From contig CAMBXR010000005.1 of NCBI GenBank assembly GCA_945871955.1, positions 21,102 through 85,101 on the forward strand: a stretch of DNA of 64,000 bases, in the 5' to 3' direction. This document shows, in pieces, positions 54,750 through 64,000 of the stretch. The notes beneath the pieces are model-generated. The model was not told the DNA's origin. It was given only the letters and a program-made list of their open reading frames with translations, and did not search any database. The stretch comes from an uncultured Clostridium sp. Lineage in GTDB: Bacteria > Bacillota > Clostridia > Peptostreptococcales > Peptostreptococcaceae. Each line of letters begins with the position of its first letter. Position 1 is the stretch's first letter. The translations under genes and the position numbers were made by a program.

Positions 54750-56207
54750 CTACTTATTTTTTGGACGTCCAATAAGTGTACCTTTACTTATGGCATAAAC
54801 ATCATCTATAACCATTTGGAATGATTTTTCTCTATTTTCAAATTTAGCGCGTTCTTCTATCTTTTTATTATTAAAATCAATTATCTCTGGTGTAAATGGA
54901 AGTTTTCCTGGATTTAGAATACGAATTGCTCCAAAGTTATCACGTGCTGGTAATAATTTTCCTAAAGTATGAACTGATGGTGCAAAAGGTATATCTAAAA
55001 CTCCACCTTTAAAAGCTCTAATTACTCCCAAAGCTATATCTCCCTCTCCCATCTCAAAACATTTATCTACAATACAACGCGTTTCTTTTTTAATTATTTC
55101 CTTTTCAACTTCCACTTCCTTAGTCTTAAATTCCTGATCTTTTAACATAGATAATACTTGTTTTGTACAAAGTAATCCTTGAGCATTTGCCTCCATAGTC
55201 GGAACTCCTATAGCTTCATGAGGTGTTTTTACAATAACTTTTGTTGCTTTTGAAAGAGATGCCAGTGTACTACCAAGAGCAATTACACTAAATGCCTTTG
55301 ATTCATTTTGAGGAAAACTTCCCATCCATTGATGTAGTACTGTAGTTACAATTACATCTTCATATCCATTATTTATCAGATAATCATTAGTCAATTCTTC
55401 TAGTGATTTTATAGCTGCTATATCTTGTATGAAGTTTCCACATTGACCATATCCTACAGATATATTTTTTACTCCTTGTTCTGCTGCAAGTAAACTTTCT
55501 ATAATAGCCACAGAGTGAGATATACACGGAGGTACTAATGTTCCAGTTAAAGGCCCATATGGCTCCCTATTAATTGATATATTCTCTTCTTCATAAATTC
55601 CAGCTAATCTATCTACATATTGCCAATCTTTTATGGTCTTTTCTAAAGGAACATTTTTTGCATAAGGAATATTATATGAAATTCCACCACCCTCAAAGGA
55701 TGTAAATCCAGCAGCATAAGTTATTTCACTTAACAGCCTGGCATCAGGAGTTCCATGTCTAACTTGAACAGGAGTATCAAGTGCATTGATTATTCTTCTA
55801 CAACTTTCAACTCCGTGATTCACTGCTGGAAATCCATTGAGCATAGATTTGTTATTTTTTATAGACTCAACTATACCCTTTTGTGCATCTTCATAACAAT
55901 TTTGTCTAGTATAACTGTCTATAGTAGTTGGAAGTAAATCTGCCTCTCCCACATCTTGTAAATATTTTAATAATTTGATTTGATCATCTACAAGTGCTAC
56001 ACCAGCTCTTGGCTGAATTAACGTTTTCTTTTCTTCTTTGGCTTTTATCAGTTTTTTAGAAAAAATTTTATATTCAGGTAGTTCATGATGATAACTAAAG
56101 GACTCTTCTAAGTCTACATCTTTTCCCGTGATCCAATTATTAAGAACTTCTTCTCTTGACTCCATAAATTCATCCCTAGGGATTTTTTTATTTTTAATTT
56201 CCATCAT
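54750..56207 (-). CDS. glmE: Glutamate (methylaspartate) mutase subunit E
   Basis: 485 residues, the normal length. The barrel subunit holding glutamate: [59 protein letters not shown] and [15 protein letters not shown] are characteristic. With the GlmS subunit and adenosylcobalamin it converts L-glutamate to 3-methylaspartate. It overlaps the 3' end of glmL by 14 bases. Confidence 0.95.
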   Translation of the reverse strand: MMEIKNKKIPRDEFMESREEVLNNWITGKDVDLEESFSYHHELPEYKIFSKKLIKAKEEKKTLIQPRAGVALVDDQIKLLKYLQDVGEADLLPTTIDSYTRQNCYEDAQKGIVESIKNNKSMLNGFPAVNHGVESCRRIINALDTPVQVRHGTPDARLLSEITYAAGFTSFEGGGISYNIPYAKNVPLEKTIKDWQYVDRLAGIYEEENISINREPYGPLTGTLVPPCISHSVAIIESLLAAEQGVKNISVGYGQCGNFIQDIAAIKSLEELTNDYLINNGYEDVIVTTVLHQWMGSFPQNESKAFSVIALGSTLASLSKATKVIVKTPHEAIGVPTMEANAQGLLCTKQVLSMLKDQEFKTKEVEVEKEIIKKETRCIVDKCFEMGEGDIALGVIRAFKGGVLDIPFAPSVHTLGKLLPARDNFGAIRILNPGKLPFTPEIIDFNNKKIEERAKFENREKSFQMVIDDVYAISKGTLIGRPKNK

Positions 56208-57585
56208 ATTTTAACTCCTTTTTCATAATACGAATTGCAGCTTTTGGATATAATTGAGACAATAAACCCATAGCTGATAATATATATTTTCTGTCTACAA
56301 ATACTTGTGCTTCTTTTGGTCTTAGCGACTCTGGTTCATCATTATTAAATAATGCATATTCCATAACATTATATATATGTGCCATATGTACTAATGGGCC
56401 ACCTGTCGCTATAATTTTTTTTATATGAGTCAAGTCTTTGCCTTTTTGTAGATATGCTATGCCATTAGATGTGTATATTTTTTCTTTACTTCCACAATGT
56501 CTTTTACATGCTATTTCAACAGCCTTAGCTGCAAGCACAAAGTCTACTTTAATAAATTCTTTTTCTTTGCATATAATATGAGGGTTTGATCTTAAGTACT
56601 GAATAATTTGAATTGTTTTTTCTTTTGATAGGTTTGCCATACTTGATATTTTATCGACTCCCACTTCATCCATAATGCCAAAAATGCTATATCTCATTCC
56701 AATATCACCTTCAACAGTTCTTTTTATATAAGGTTCTTCAATCCCTTTATATATAACATTAGAGTCTTTTGGATATCCATCACCTACGGAATATACATCT
56801 GTTGTAGCTCCTCCCAAGTCTATTGCCAATAACTCACCTATACCTTTTTCTTCTTCATATCCTTCTGACAAAAGTTCTATGGCATCCATTACGGCACAAG
56901 GTGTCGGCATAAGAATTCCAGATATTAGTTTATTTATTTTAGTTATTCCTTTTGCATAAATAATTCTTTCTAAAAAAATTTCTCTTATTTTATTTTGAAC
57001 AGGCTCTATATTTAATTCACCAAATTTAGGCATCACATTTTCTACTATATATGCCTCTTTATTTTTTAATATATTTTTACATCTACCACTCACTTCCCTA
57101 TTTCCGGCTATTATTATAGGAAAAGTTGATTTACATCTAGATAATATTTTGGCATTATGCAAAATGCATTTTTTATCACCTCCATCAGTTCCCCCTACAA
57201 GCAAGAATATTTCTGGATTTATTTTTTCTATTTCTTCAAGATTTTCTTCATTCATTTCATAGCCATAAGTTTTTATTACTTTAGCTCCTGCTCCTAAACA
57301 CGCCTCTTTTGCAGCTTTAGTAGTAACATTTGGAACTAAACCACTTACAACCATTCTAAGTCCACCAGCTGCTGATGAGCAAGCAAGACAAGTATAATTA
57401 TCTAGATTACCAATTTGTTTTTCTAAGTTTTCTATAGCTAACATTAAACCTTCATTTATATCTGTATTTACAGTCGTAAAACTCAAATCACATCCAAGGA
57501 CTTCTTCTTTATCCATATCAACAGCAGTGACTTTAGTAAAAGTACTCCCAAAATCAATGAGTAATACTACTTTCATATTATTCAC
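56194..57585 (-). CDS. glmL: Glutamate mutase reactivating factor GlmL (MutL)
   Basis: 463 residues of the ASKHA ATPase type ([38 protein letters not shown]). Such proteins swap damaged cobalamin out of the mutase using ATP. Overlaps glmS by 8 bases on one side and glmE by 14 on the other, so they are translationally coupled. Not the mismatch-repair protein of the same name. Confidence 0.94.
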   Translation of the reverse strand: MNNMKVVLLIDFGSTFTKVTAVDMDKEEVLGCDLSFTTVNTDINEGLMLAIENLEKQIGNLDNYTCLACSSAAGGLRMVVSGLVPNVTTKAAKEACLGAGAKVIKTYGYEMNEENLEEIEKINPEIFLLVGGTDGGDKKCILHNAKILSRCKSTFPIIIAGNREVSGRCKNILKNKEAYIVENVMPKFGELNIEPVQNKIREIFLERIIYAKGITKINKLISGILMPTPCAVMDAIELLSEGYEEEKGIGELLAIDLGGATTDVYSVGDGYPKDSNVIYKGIEEPYIKRTVEGDIGMRYSIFGIMDEVGVDKISSMANLSKEKTIQIIQYLRSNPHIICKEKEFIKVDFVLAAKAVEIACKRHCGSKEKIYTSNGIAYLQKGKDLTHIKKIIATGGPLVHMAHIYNVMEYALFNNDEPESLRPKEAQVFVDRKYILSAMGLLSQLYPKAAIRIMKKELKYDGN

Positions 57586-57994
57586 CTATCTTTAAATCCA
57601 TTTTTAAAAATTTAATTGTTGTTTCTGGATCTGTACCAGGTGGAAATACTCTATCAAATCCCATATTTTTAAATCGTTTTTCTACTTCTTCAAAGGGTTG
57701 TTTTCCTACTACAATATTGCCTCCCACATATAATAATATATTTCTAAGTCCTGCCTCTTCACATCTTTCTCTTAATCCTCTACAATCTATTTCACCATGA
57801 CCATATAAAGAAGATACTAAAATCACATCTGCATTTGATTCAATGGCTGCTTCAACATACTCTTCTTGGGATACCATTACTCCAAGATTAATTACTTCAA
57901 AACCAGCCTCACTGAAGCAATGATAAAGGATTTTATTACCTATAGCATGTACATCAGCTCCAATAACTCCCATAACTAATGTTTTTTTCTCCAT
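57578..57994 (-). CDS. glmS: Glutamate mutase cobalamin-binding subunit S
   Basis: 138 residues. The B12 motif [10 protein letters not shown] near residue 15 is the DxHxxG signature whose His ligates cobalt, with [10 protein letters not shown] and [33 protein letters not shown] as the Rossmann binding fold. Binds adenosylcobalamin for GlmE. Upstream is a P-loop protein gene 16 bases away. No cobalamin riboswitch is seen before the operon. Confidence 0.95.
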   Translation of the reverse strand: MEKKTLVMGVIGADVHAIGNKILYHCFSEAGFEVINLGVMVSQEEYVEAAIESNADVILVSSLYGHGEIDCRGLRERCEEAGLRNILLYVGGNIVVGKQPFEEVEKRFKNMGFDRVFPPGTDPETTIKFLKMDLKIGE

Positions 57995-58010
57995 ATCCTA
58001 TCTCCCTATT

Positions 58011-58925
58011 TTAAATTTTATTTAAATCTTTATAACTTTCATCTATGCTATCTCCCACAAGCCCTACTAACATATAAACTTTTTTTGTACAATCATAATA
58101 AAGCTTAGGAAGAAGTTTAAAATTTTCAATTTTAGAAGTACTACTTACATGTATCCTTGGTCCACTACATGGATGTATATGTTCACCAATTTTCACATGT
58201 TTTTCATCGTAATATTGAATTGGTATATCATCTTCAATTATTTTTTTCACTTTTGATTCTATATCTTTAATATCTATATCTGGTTTACAATGAAATAATA
58301 AAATAAATCCATTTAATACATCTCCATGTTCACAAGTTGATCTTATCTCCTCAGGTAAAAAAAATTCAACTAAATCCTCTGCTGAATGAGCCATTTTTCT
58401 TATATTAATAGAATGAAAAACTCTCTTTGCAATATCATCTGGTTCTGGACCAAAAATAGTTGGTCTTGTTACAATTATCTCTCGTCCTACTCCAATCAAT
58501 AAATCTGCATTTTTGTTCATTAATGGGTAGATTAATTCAAAATGTTCTACAATAACTCTTTTTCCATTTTTAATAGCTTTATTTATAGCATCTACTAATT
58601 CATACATTTGATAAAATGCCGACTCAAATCTTATATCAATATGAAAAGTATGAGGTTGAAAGAAAGAATTTTCATCTAAATCCATTATGGGTAGTGGTCT
58701 TATCTTTAAGCCTTCATCATCATTAGTTAACTCAAGTCCTGGAAACATACCTCTTATCATCATACTTTTACCTGAGCCTGCTTCCCCAATAAATCCAATT
58801 AAACGGTCTGTTGGAGTCAAGTATTGTTGTGCAATTTTCATACCTATCTCATACATTCTAACCCTTCCCCTAGGTGCAAAAAATACACTATAAAAATGAT
58901 TTCTTACTACATATTCAAAACCCAT
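58011..58925 (-). CDS. P-loop NTPase-like protein of the glutamate mutase operon
   Basis: 304 residues from the ATG at 58925, after GAGGGG. P-loop GEAGSGKS near residue 43; the C-terminal part has GEHIHPCSGPRIHVSS, a His/Cys cluster reminiscent of the second additional domain of alanyl-tRNA synthetase, a name some annotations use for this family. First gene of the operon, upstream of glmS by 16 bases. It could assist cofactor loading or act as a nucleoside kinase; I cannot tell. No membrane segments. Confidence 0.75.
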   Translation of the reverse strand: MGFEYVVRNHFYSVFFAPRGRVRMYEIGMKIAQQYLTPTDRLIGFIGEAGSGKSMMIRGMFPGLELTNDDEGLKIRPLPIMDLDENSFFQPHTFHIDIRFESAFYQMYELVDAINKAIKNGKRVIVEHFELIYPLMNKNADLLIGVGREIIVTRPTIFGPEPDDIAKRVFHSINIRKMAHSAEDLVEFFLPEEIRSTCEHGDVLNGFILLFHCKPDIDIKDIESKVKKIIEDDIPIQYYDEKHVKIGEHIHPCSGPRIHVSSTSKIENFKLLPKLYYDCTKKVYMLVGLVGDSIDESYKDLNKI

Positions 58926-59018
58926 AAAATCCCCTCTTTTCTTCATTTGAATATAATAAGACTGTATTACTTATATTAAAATATATTCATTCTTATAAGA
59001 TATATTTCTATCACTTAA

Positions 59019-59093
59019 AAAATTCGCTTCGCTCATGTCGCCAACGTCTAAGTCTTCGCTACCGCTTCAGACTTATCCCGTTGCTCAAAATTT
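59019..59093 (-). repeat. Dispersed palindromic repeat, copy C
   Basis: Minus-strand copy of the 24134/48501 family: starts AATTTTGAGCAACGGGAT, has arms AAGTCT / AGACTT around the loop GAAGCGGTAGCGA, then GACGTTGGCGACATGAGCG and AAGCGAATTTTTT. Lies upstream of the glutamate mutase operon, in the gap after the csp gene. Confidence 0.75.
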
Positions 59094-59182
59094 ACTTTTT
59101 TACTAAGAATTATACATATTAATAATACTTAATTATAGGAGTTTTCCACAATAAAAATGATAATATCATACCCTAGTAAGTA

Positions 59183-59220
59183 AAAAACCATAGATAGTTT
59201 ATATAAAACATATCTATGGC
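59183..59220 (-). terminator. Intrinsic terminator after the cold-shock gene
   Basis: Stem AGCCATAGATA / TATCTATGGTT then T run on the minus strand. Confidence 0.8.
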
Positions 59221-59265
59221 TCTTATGTATCTCTAAATATAAATTTTATAGAAATATTTAACACT

Positions 59266-59475
59266 TTATAACTTTCTAACATTAATTGCAGAAGGTCCTT
59301 TTGGAGCATCAGTAATATCAAAAGTTACATTTTCACCTTCATGCAAATCCTTATGATTTCCTTCTTCTTTTATATTAGAAAAATGTACAAATACATCTAT
59401 TCCATCTTCACTATTTATAAATCCGTATCCTTTTTCAACATTAAACCACTTAACAGTACCTAAATAATTTGCCAT
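59266..59475 (-). CDS. Cold shock protein (CspA family)
   Basis: 69 residues. RNP1 (KGYGFI) and RNP2 (VFVHF) motifs and the usual start ([15 protein letters not shown]). Binds single-stranded RNA and DNA and acts as RNA chaperone. Strong GGAGA site. A hairpin about 120-170 bases upstream may be part of a long leader, as is common for csp genes. Confidence 0.95.
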   Translation of the reverse strand: MANYLGTVKWFNVEKGYGFINSEDGIDVFVHFSNIKEEGNHKDLHEGENVTFDITDAPKGPSAINVRKL

Positions 59476-59555
59476 TTTTTAAGTCTCCTTTTTAATAGTC
59501 TATCTTTTTATATTATCTCAATTAAATAATGCTTTAATACTAGATTTTTAATTTA

Positions 59556-59579
59556 GGCTCTGTTAGCTTACTTCGTGAT
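59556..59579 (+). repeat. Inverted repeat, left copy, around the metal module
   Basis: 24 bases beginning GGCTCTGTTAGCTT and ending CTTCGTGAT. The reverse complement, with one mismatch, lies at 63923-63946. Together they bracket the HMA/TauE protein and its two-component system (4.39 kb). Confidence 0.8.
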
Positions 59580-59582
59580 AAT

Positions 59583-59647
59583 TATAATAAAAAATAACCA
59601 TACCTTAGTAATTTCAATTTCTAAATACTAAATACTAAGATATGGTT
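59583..59647 (-). terminator. Terminator-like hairpin between csp and the metal operon
   Basis: Stem AACCATACCTTAGTA / TACTAAGATATGGTT (59596-59610 and 59633-59647) with minus-strand T run. No minus-strand gene ends here; possibly part of the csp leader or of a small transcript. Confidence 0.5.
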
Positions 59648-59839
59648 GTTTAATTTGTTGTAAGTAGTTCGTACTAGATTAATATTACGATTTATCATAT
59701 GGAATTAGAATTAGATAATCAATAAATGTACTTATTAGTTATAAAAACTTGCCAAATTATTTTTTAACTGTCTCCATAAAATATTCACAACTTTTCCTTA
59801 TATTAAGAATAAGCACTCAAAAAGAAAGGAGAAAATATT

Positions 59840-61687
59840 TTGAGAGATAATGTGAAAGAAGTAATACTTAAAATTGAAGGTATGGTATGTGTTAACTGTG
59901 AAAATCTTATTGAGGATATACTTTTAGATAATAATGGGGTTAATAAAGTTGAAGTCTCATATACCAAAGGTTTAGCAAAAATAAATTATAATGAAAATAA
60001 GACATCTATAAATGATTTGATAAGAGTTATTTCTGAAAACGGATACAAAGTTATTGATTTTAGTAACGAAGTAAATGAAGATTTAAGTAATAAAAATAAA
60101 AAAAGTAAGAAAAGAGATATTGACTGCGCAAATAAAGATGAAGATAATACTTTTCTAATTATAATAATAATACTAGGTGTTATATTATTACTAAAAAAAT
60201 TTGGAGTTTCAAATATTTTCAGTGTATTTCCAACGCCAAATGAAAATACAAGTTATAGTATGTTGTTTATCATAGGTTTGTTTACTTCACTTCATTGTGT
60301 TTCAATGTGTGGAGGTATTAATTTATCACAATGTATAAACTATAATGATACTATTGATAAAGGTACATTATCAACAATAAAACCTGCTTTTTTATATAAC
60401 TTAGGCCGTGTGATTTCTTACACTATCTTTGGGGCCATAGTAGGAGGAATTGGTTCTATAATAAGTTTTACTGGATGGATGCAAAGTTTAATTCAGTTAA
60501 TTGCTAGTATATTTATGATTATAATGGGATTAAATATGTTAAATATTTTCCCTTGGCTTAGAAAACTAAATCCTAGGATGCCAAAAATATTTGCTAAAAA
60601 GTTTAAGTCTAAAAATAATAATAGTCCATTTTTTATAGGGTTATTAAATGGATTTATGCCATGTGGTCCATTGCAAGCAATGCAAATTTATGCTATTTCC
60701 ACAGGTAGTGTAACAAAAGGTGCTATTTCCATGTTTTTATTCAGCTTAGGAACAGTACCATTAATGTTTGGATTGGGCACATTAAGTTCTTACATGAGCA
60801 AAAAATTCTCTAATAAAATTATGAAGTTTGGAGCAATACTAGTTATTGTTCTTGGTTTTTCCATGTTTAATAATGCTTTAGCATTATCAGGAATTAATTT
60901 TTCTCAAGGTTCAGAAAATGATTCTGGAGTTAGGGCTGAAATACAAGATAATATTCAAGTAGTAACTACAAAGTTAAAAGGTGGAACATATGAACCAATT
61001 ATTGTTGAAGTAGGAAAGCCTGTAAAGTGGAATATACAAGTTTCAAATGGTAGTTTAAATGGTTGTAATAATAAAATAATTATAAGAGAATATGAAATAG
61101 AAAAAAGTTTAGAAATGGGAGATAATATAATAGAATTTACTCCAACCGAGGCAGGAACTTATACTTATTCATGCTGGATGGGAATGTTAAGAAGTAAGAT
61201 ATATGTAGTTAATCCTGGACAAGAGCCTGAAATTTCAGAAAACTTACAAAATGGATTAGATACACTTAATAAAATAAATTCGAATTATAAAATATCTACT
61301 GATGAAGTTGCAGTAGCCAAAGTATCAGGAAATGAACAGGTAGTTAATATAAATATTGAAAATGGTAGATTTACACCGGCAGTAATAATAATTCAAGAGG
61401 GATTGGAAACTAAGTGGAGTATAAATAATACTGATAATAAAAGTATATCTCTAGCATTTCCTATTTATAATCAAGTAGTAGATATGAACAAGGGAGATAA
61501 TGAAATTTATCTAATTCCAAGCGAAGACTTTACCTTTGCAGAAGAAAATTACAATTACTTTGGGTATGTGAAGGTTGTCAAAGATATTGACAATATAAAT
61601 CTAGATGGAATTAAAGAGGAGGTAAAAAAATATAAAATTTCTGAGAAAGACTATTTATCTGTGAATAGTCAAGCAAGTTGCCACTAA
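59840..61687 (+). CDS. HMA / TauE-SafE / cupredoxin fusion, metal handling membrane protein
   Basis: 615 residues, TTG start behind AAAGGAG. An HMA domain with GMVCVNC (residues about 14-20), a cytoplasmic Lys-rich spacer, a TauE/SafE-like membrane domain (140-335; LHCVSMCGG and NGFMPCGPLQAMQ), then one or two cupredoxin-like domains outside the membrane (TYTYSCWMGMLRSKIYV carries possible Cys/Met ligands). The C-terminus ends in QASCH. Copper or a related soft metal is the best guess. It leads an operon with a response regulator and kinase. Confidence 0.85.
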   Translation: MRDNVKEVILKIEGMVCVNCENLIEDILLDNNGVNKVEVSYTKGLAKINYNENKTSINDLIRVISENGYKVIDFSNEVNEDLSNKNKKSKKRDIDCANKDEDNTFLIIIIILGVILLLKKFGVSNIFSVFPTPNENTSYSMLFIIGLFTSLHCVSMCGGINLSQCINYNDTIDKGTLSTIKPAFLYNLGRVISYTIFGAIVGGIGSIISFTGWMQSLIQLIASIFMIIMGLNMLNIFPWLRKLNPRMPKIFAKKFKSKNNNSPFFIGLLNGFMPCGPLQAMQIYAISTGSVTKGAISMFLFSLGTVPLMFGLGTLSSYMSKKFSNKIMKFGAILVIVLGFSMFNNALALSGINFSQGSENDSGVRAEIQDNIQVVTTKLKGGTYEPIIVEVGKPVKWNIQVSNGSLNGCNNKIIIREYEIEKSLEMGDNIIEFTPTEAGTYTYSCWMGMLRSKIYVVNPGQEPEISENLQNGLDTLNKINSNYKISTDEVAVAKVSGNEQVVNINIENGRFTPAVIIIQEGLETKWSINNTDNKSISLAFPIYNQVVDMNKGDNEIYLIPSEDFTFAEENYNYFGYVKVVKDIDNINLDGIKEEVKKYKISEKDYLSVNSQASCH

Positions 61688-61721
61688 TTAGATTAAAAGT
61701 AGACAAAGGAGTTATATAATC

Positions 61722-62411
61722 ATGAGTAAAAAGAAAATATTAATTGTAGAAGATGAAATAAAAATTCTAGAAGTTGTCACTTCATTAATGGAAAAACAAG
61801 GCTACGAAGTTTATCAAGCAGAAGATGGAAAACAAGCACTAAAAATATTTTATAACAATGAGATTTCATTAATTATATTAGATCTTATGTTACCTGATAT
61901 ATCCGGAGAAGAAATCTGTATGAAAATAAGAGAAAAATCTAGAGTTCCAATTATAATGCTAACTGCAAAAGTTGATGAATCAAATCTTTTACAAGGACTA
62001 GATATTGGGGCTGATGACTATATAACAAAGCCATTCAGTTTAATGGAATTAGTTGCAAGGGTAAAGGCTATATTAAGAAGAACATCAGAAGAATTAAATC
62101 CTTTATACAACTCATTTCAAAATGGAGATTTATATATAAATGTTGAAGCAAATATTATAAAAAAGAAAAATGAATTACTTAATCTAACCCAATCAGAATG
62201 GAAAATACTATTGTCTTTGATGAAATACCCCAATAAGGTATTTACTAGAGAAGAACTTATTCAAATAGCACTTGGAAGTAATTTTGATGGTTATAATCGT
62301 ACTATAGATACCCATATAAAAAACCTTCGCCAAAAGATTGAAGATAATCCTAAGTCACCTGTATATATAATAACAGTATTCGGTAAAGGTTATAAGTTTG
62401 GAGGTGAATAA
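61722..62411 (+). CDS. OmpR-family response regulator
   Basis: 229 residues. Receiver with phospho-acceptor Asp in LIILDLMLPD, the conserved Thr (MLTAKVDE) and Lys (DDYITKPFS), and a winged-helix output domain (TREELIQIALG, DGYNRTIDTHIKNLRQKIEDNP). Likely controls the upstream metal gene. It follows that gene by 34 bases and precedes the kinase by 5. Confidence 0.95.
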   Translation: MSKKKILIVEDEIKILEVVTSLMEKQGYEVYQAEDGKQALKIFYNNEISLIILDLMLPDISGEEICMKIREKSRVPIIMLTAKVDESNLLQGLDIGADDYITKPFSLMELVARVKAILRRTSEELNPLYNSFQNGDLYINVEANIIKKKNELLNLTQSEWKILLSLMKYPNKVFTREELIQIALGSNFDGYNRTIDTHIKNLRQKIEDNPKSPVYIITVFGKGYKFGGE

Positions 62412-62416
62412 CTTAA

Positions 62417-63805
62417 TTGGAGCAAAGTATCAAAAGTAAACTATCCATATCTATAGCATTTATAGTTGTACTAACTGTTCTACTGATTAGTATACTTTCA
62501 AACTTGATTATAAAAAATGAATTTACTAAATATAAAGAAAAGCAACAGCTTGGAAAAATTGAAGAAATAGTTAATTCAATACAGGATCAATATAATATAA
62601 AAGAAAATAAATGGGACGAAAAAAATATTAATAATATAGGTATTTCATCATTAAATGAAGGATATATTATAAAAATTTACAACAAAGATAATAGTATATT
62701 ATGGGATGCCAAAGTTGCTAATATGCAATTGTGTAAAGATATAATGGATGAAATATGCAAAGTTATGGAGAATAATTTTCAAGTTGCAAATGGTAAAATA
62801 ATAAGTGAAAAATTTGAATTAACTAAATTTGGAAACAATATAGGAAATATGGAAATAGAATATTACGGTCCATTTTTCTTATCACAAAATGATTCTGAGT
62901 TCATAAAATCACTTAATTATATATTTATAGTTATTGGAATTGTTTCATTTATAATTGCTATTTGGGTCGGAAGTATATTATCTAAAAATATTAGCAAACC
63001 TATATCAAAGATGATAGGAGTAACTAAACATATTGCAAATGGAGAATATGAATATAGATTTGATAAAAATACTAAAATAAAGGAATTATCTGAATTACAG
63101 AACTCTATTAACCTTATGGCAGATTCAATTGAAAATCAAGAAAATTTAAGAAAACAATTAACTGCAGATATGGCTCATGAATTAAGAACACCATTAACAT
63201 CAGTAAGTACTCATTTAGAAGCTATGATAACTGGGCTATGGGAGCCAAGTAATAAGCGACTGGAAAGTTGTTATGAAGAGTTAAATAGAATTACTACTTT
63301 AGTAAAAGATTTAGAAAAACTTGCAAATGTGGAAAATGGATGTTATAAATTACAAAAAGTTCCATTTGATATGTTTGAGTTACTAAAAAAAGTTTCATAT
63401 AATTTTGAATATAAGATAAAAGAAAAAAAAATCAAATTTGAATTAATTGGTGAAAAACTTATTATTGAAGCAGATCAAGATAGAATATATCAAGTTATTA
63501 CCAATATATTATCTAATGCAATCAAATACACTAATAAAGAAGATAAAATAACAATTAAACTGTATAAAGAATCTGAATATGCTGTATGCGAAATTATAGA
63601 CACGGGAATAGGAATTTCACAAAATGAGCTTCCATATATTTTCGAGAGATTTTATCGTGCAGATAAATCAAGAAATAGAAAAACAGGCGGAGCCGGAATT
63701 GGTCTAGCTATTGTTAAATCAATACTTCAAGCACATAATGGAAAGATACAAGTAAATAGCCAATTGGGAAAGGGTAGCTCTTTTAAAGTGTTTTTACCTT
63801 TATAA
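62417..63805 (+). CDS. Sensor histidine kinase
   Basis: 462 residues starting at TTG behind GGAGGTG. Two membrane segments (12-32 and 168-190) flank an extracytoplasmic sensor; then a HAMP domain (ISKPISKMIGV), a dimerisation domain with H-box DMAHELRTPLT, and the N box (ILSNAIKYT), G1 (DTGIGIS), F and G2 (GGAGIGLAIV) of the ATPase. Short CxxC-like motif absent in the sensor. Likely detects an extracellular metal or its stress for the partner regulator. Confidence 0.95.
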   Translation: MEQSIKSKLSISIAFIVVLTVLLISILSNLIIKNEFTKYKEKQQLGKIEEIVNSIQDQYNIKENKWDEKNINNIGISSLNEGYIIKIYNKDNSILWDAKVANMQLCKDIMDEICKVMENNFQVANGKIISEKFELTKFGNNIGNMEIEYYGPFFLSQNDSEFIKSLNYIFIVIGIVSFIIAIWVGSILSKNISKPISKMIGVTKHIANGEYEYRFDKNTKIKELSELQNSINLMADSIENQENLRKQLTADMAHELRTPLTSVSTHLEAMITGLWEPSNKRLESCYEELNRITTLVKDLEKLANVENGCYKLQKVPFDMFELLKKVSYNFEYKIKEKKIKFELIGEKLIIEADQDRIYQVITNILSNAIKYTNKEDKITIKLYKESEYAVCEIIDTGIGISQNELPYIFERFYRADKSRNRKTGGAGIGLAIVKSILQAHNGKIQVNSQLGKGSSFKVFLPL

Positions 63806-63841
63806 ATTGATAATTATATTTTCAGACTCATTTATTTATAT

Positions 63842-63872
63842 AAAAAAATGAGAGCATAGCTCTCACCCTTTT
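63842..63872 (+). terminator. Terminator after the kinase gene
   Basis: Stem TGAGAGC / GCTCTCA with a three-base loop, then CCCTTTT. A second perfect hairpin GTTCGTAA / TTACGAAC (63874-63899) follows. Confidence 0.65.
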
Positions 63873-63922
63873 GGTTCGTAATATATAACAATTACGAACT
63901 TAATTATATTATATATGATTAA

Positions 63923-63946
63923 TCACGAAGTTAGCTAACAGAGCCT
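63923..63946 (-). repeat. Inverted repeat, right copy
   Basis: Reverse complement (one mismatch) of 59556-59579. The centre reads GTTAGCTAAC, a perfect 10-base palindrome. Beyond it, 63947-64000 is AT-rich with no gene seen. Confidence 0.8.
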
Positions 63947-64000
63947 TAATTTAATATTTTTATAGTTTTATTTAAACTTATTCTTCCTATTCTTTCCTTT

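Noticed and set aside
58926-59265. Cobalamin riboswitch before the B12-dependent mutase operon
   Set aside because: No B12-box-like sequence or matching fold; the gap holds the repeat copy and the csp terminator.

Overview
The window is a low-GC (roughly 28-30% by eye) chromosomal segment of an anaerobic Gram-positive bacterium of the class Clostridia, most likely family Peptostreptococcaceae (the Clostridioides / Paraclostridium / Terrisporobacter / Romboutsia neighbourhood). The reasons are the hfq-miaA-mutL-mutS block, a citrate-synthase-like/aconitase/isocitrate-dehydrogenase operon of the C. difficile type, T-box and L-box leaders, coenzyme-B12 glutamate mutase genes and strong GGAGG ribosome-binding sites. 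Most genes are on the minus strand. I saw no rRNA, tRNA, CRISPR array, transposase or prophage gene.

Layout. 1-6 kb: a three-gene flavin/iron-sulfur operon (NuoE-like, NuoF-like, and a large NuoG/GltD fusion) that looks like a Stn-type electron-bifurcating NADH/NADPH/ferredoxin transhydrogenase; a ribosome-binding site at the window edge shows another gene follows. 6-9 kb: an unknown protein, a DUF554 membrane protein and a SIR2-like protein. 9-17 kb: an aluminium-resistance-family PLP enzyme, hfq, miaA, mutL and mutS. 17-26 kb: a 32-residue membrane peptide, a LarA-family protein, a CoA-type Nudix hydrolase, a VanZ/D,D-carboxypeptidase fusion, miaB, a DUF421/DUF4363 pair, uvsE and small membrane or hypothetical proteins. 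26.7-29.5 kb: an ABC-F ATPase behind what looks like a transcription-attenuation leader with an upstream ORF. 29.5-36 kb: an operon of an SDR, a membrane protein and a methyltransferase, then icd, acnB and the homocitrate/Re-citrate synthase gene, which together can make 2-oxoglutarate. 36-38.5 kb: an ornithine carbamoyltransferase gene broken by a one-base frameshift in an A7 run, under a T-box leader, and an RpiR regulator. 38.6-43 kb: mnmM, rluB, lysA and lysC, the last two under a lysine riboswitch. 43-50.5 kb: several envelope or hypothetical proteins, glnS, a probable unannotated structured RNA, a lipid kinase and a LUD protein. 50.6-59 kb: a lone ABC binding lipoprotein and the glutamate mutase / methylaspartate ammonia-lyase operon (with AtuA-family, DUF4387 and P-loop proteins) for glutamate fermentation through mesaconate. 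59-64 kb: a cold-shock protein and a metal-handling HMA/TauE/cupredoxin protein with its own two-component system, bracketed by a 24-bp inverted repeat.

The metabolic picture is an amino-acid-fermenting anaerobe: glutamate degradation through 3-methylaspartate, synthesis of glutamate precursors by a partial oxidative TCA branch, and redox balancing by flavin-based bifurcation. The most interesting non-coding signals are a dispersed palindromic repeat family (about 24.1, 48.5 and 59.0 kb), the candidate 180-nt RNA downstream of glnS, the ABC-F leader, and the inverted repeats around the metal module.
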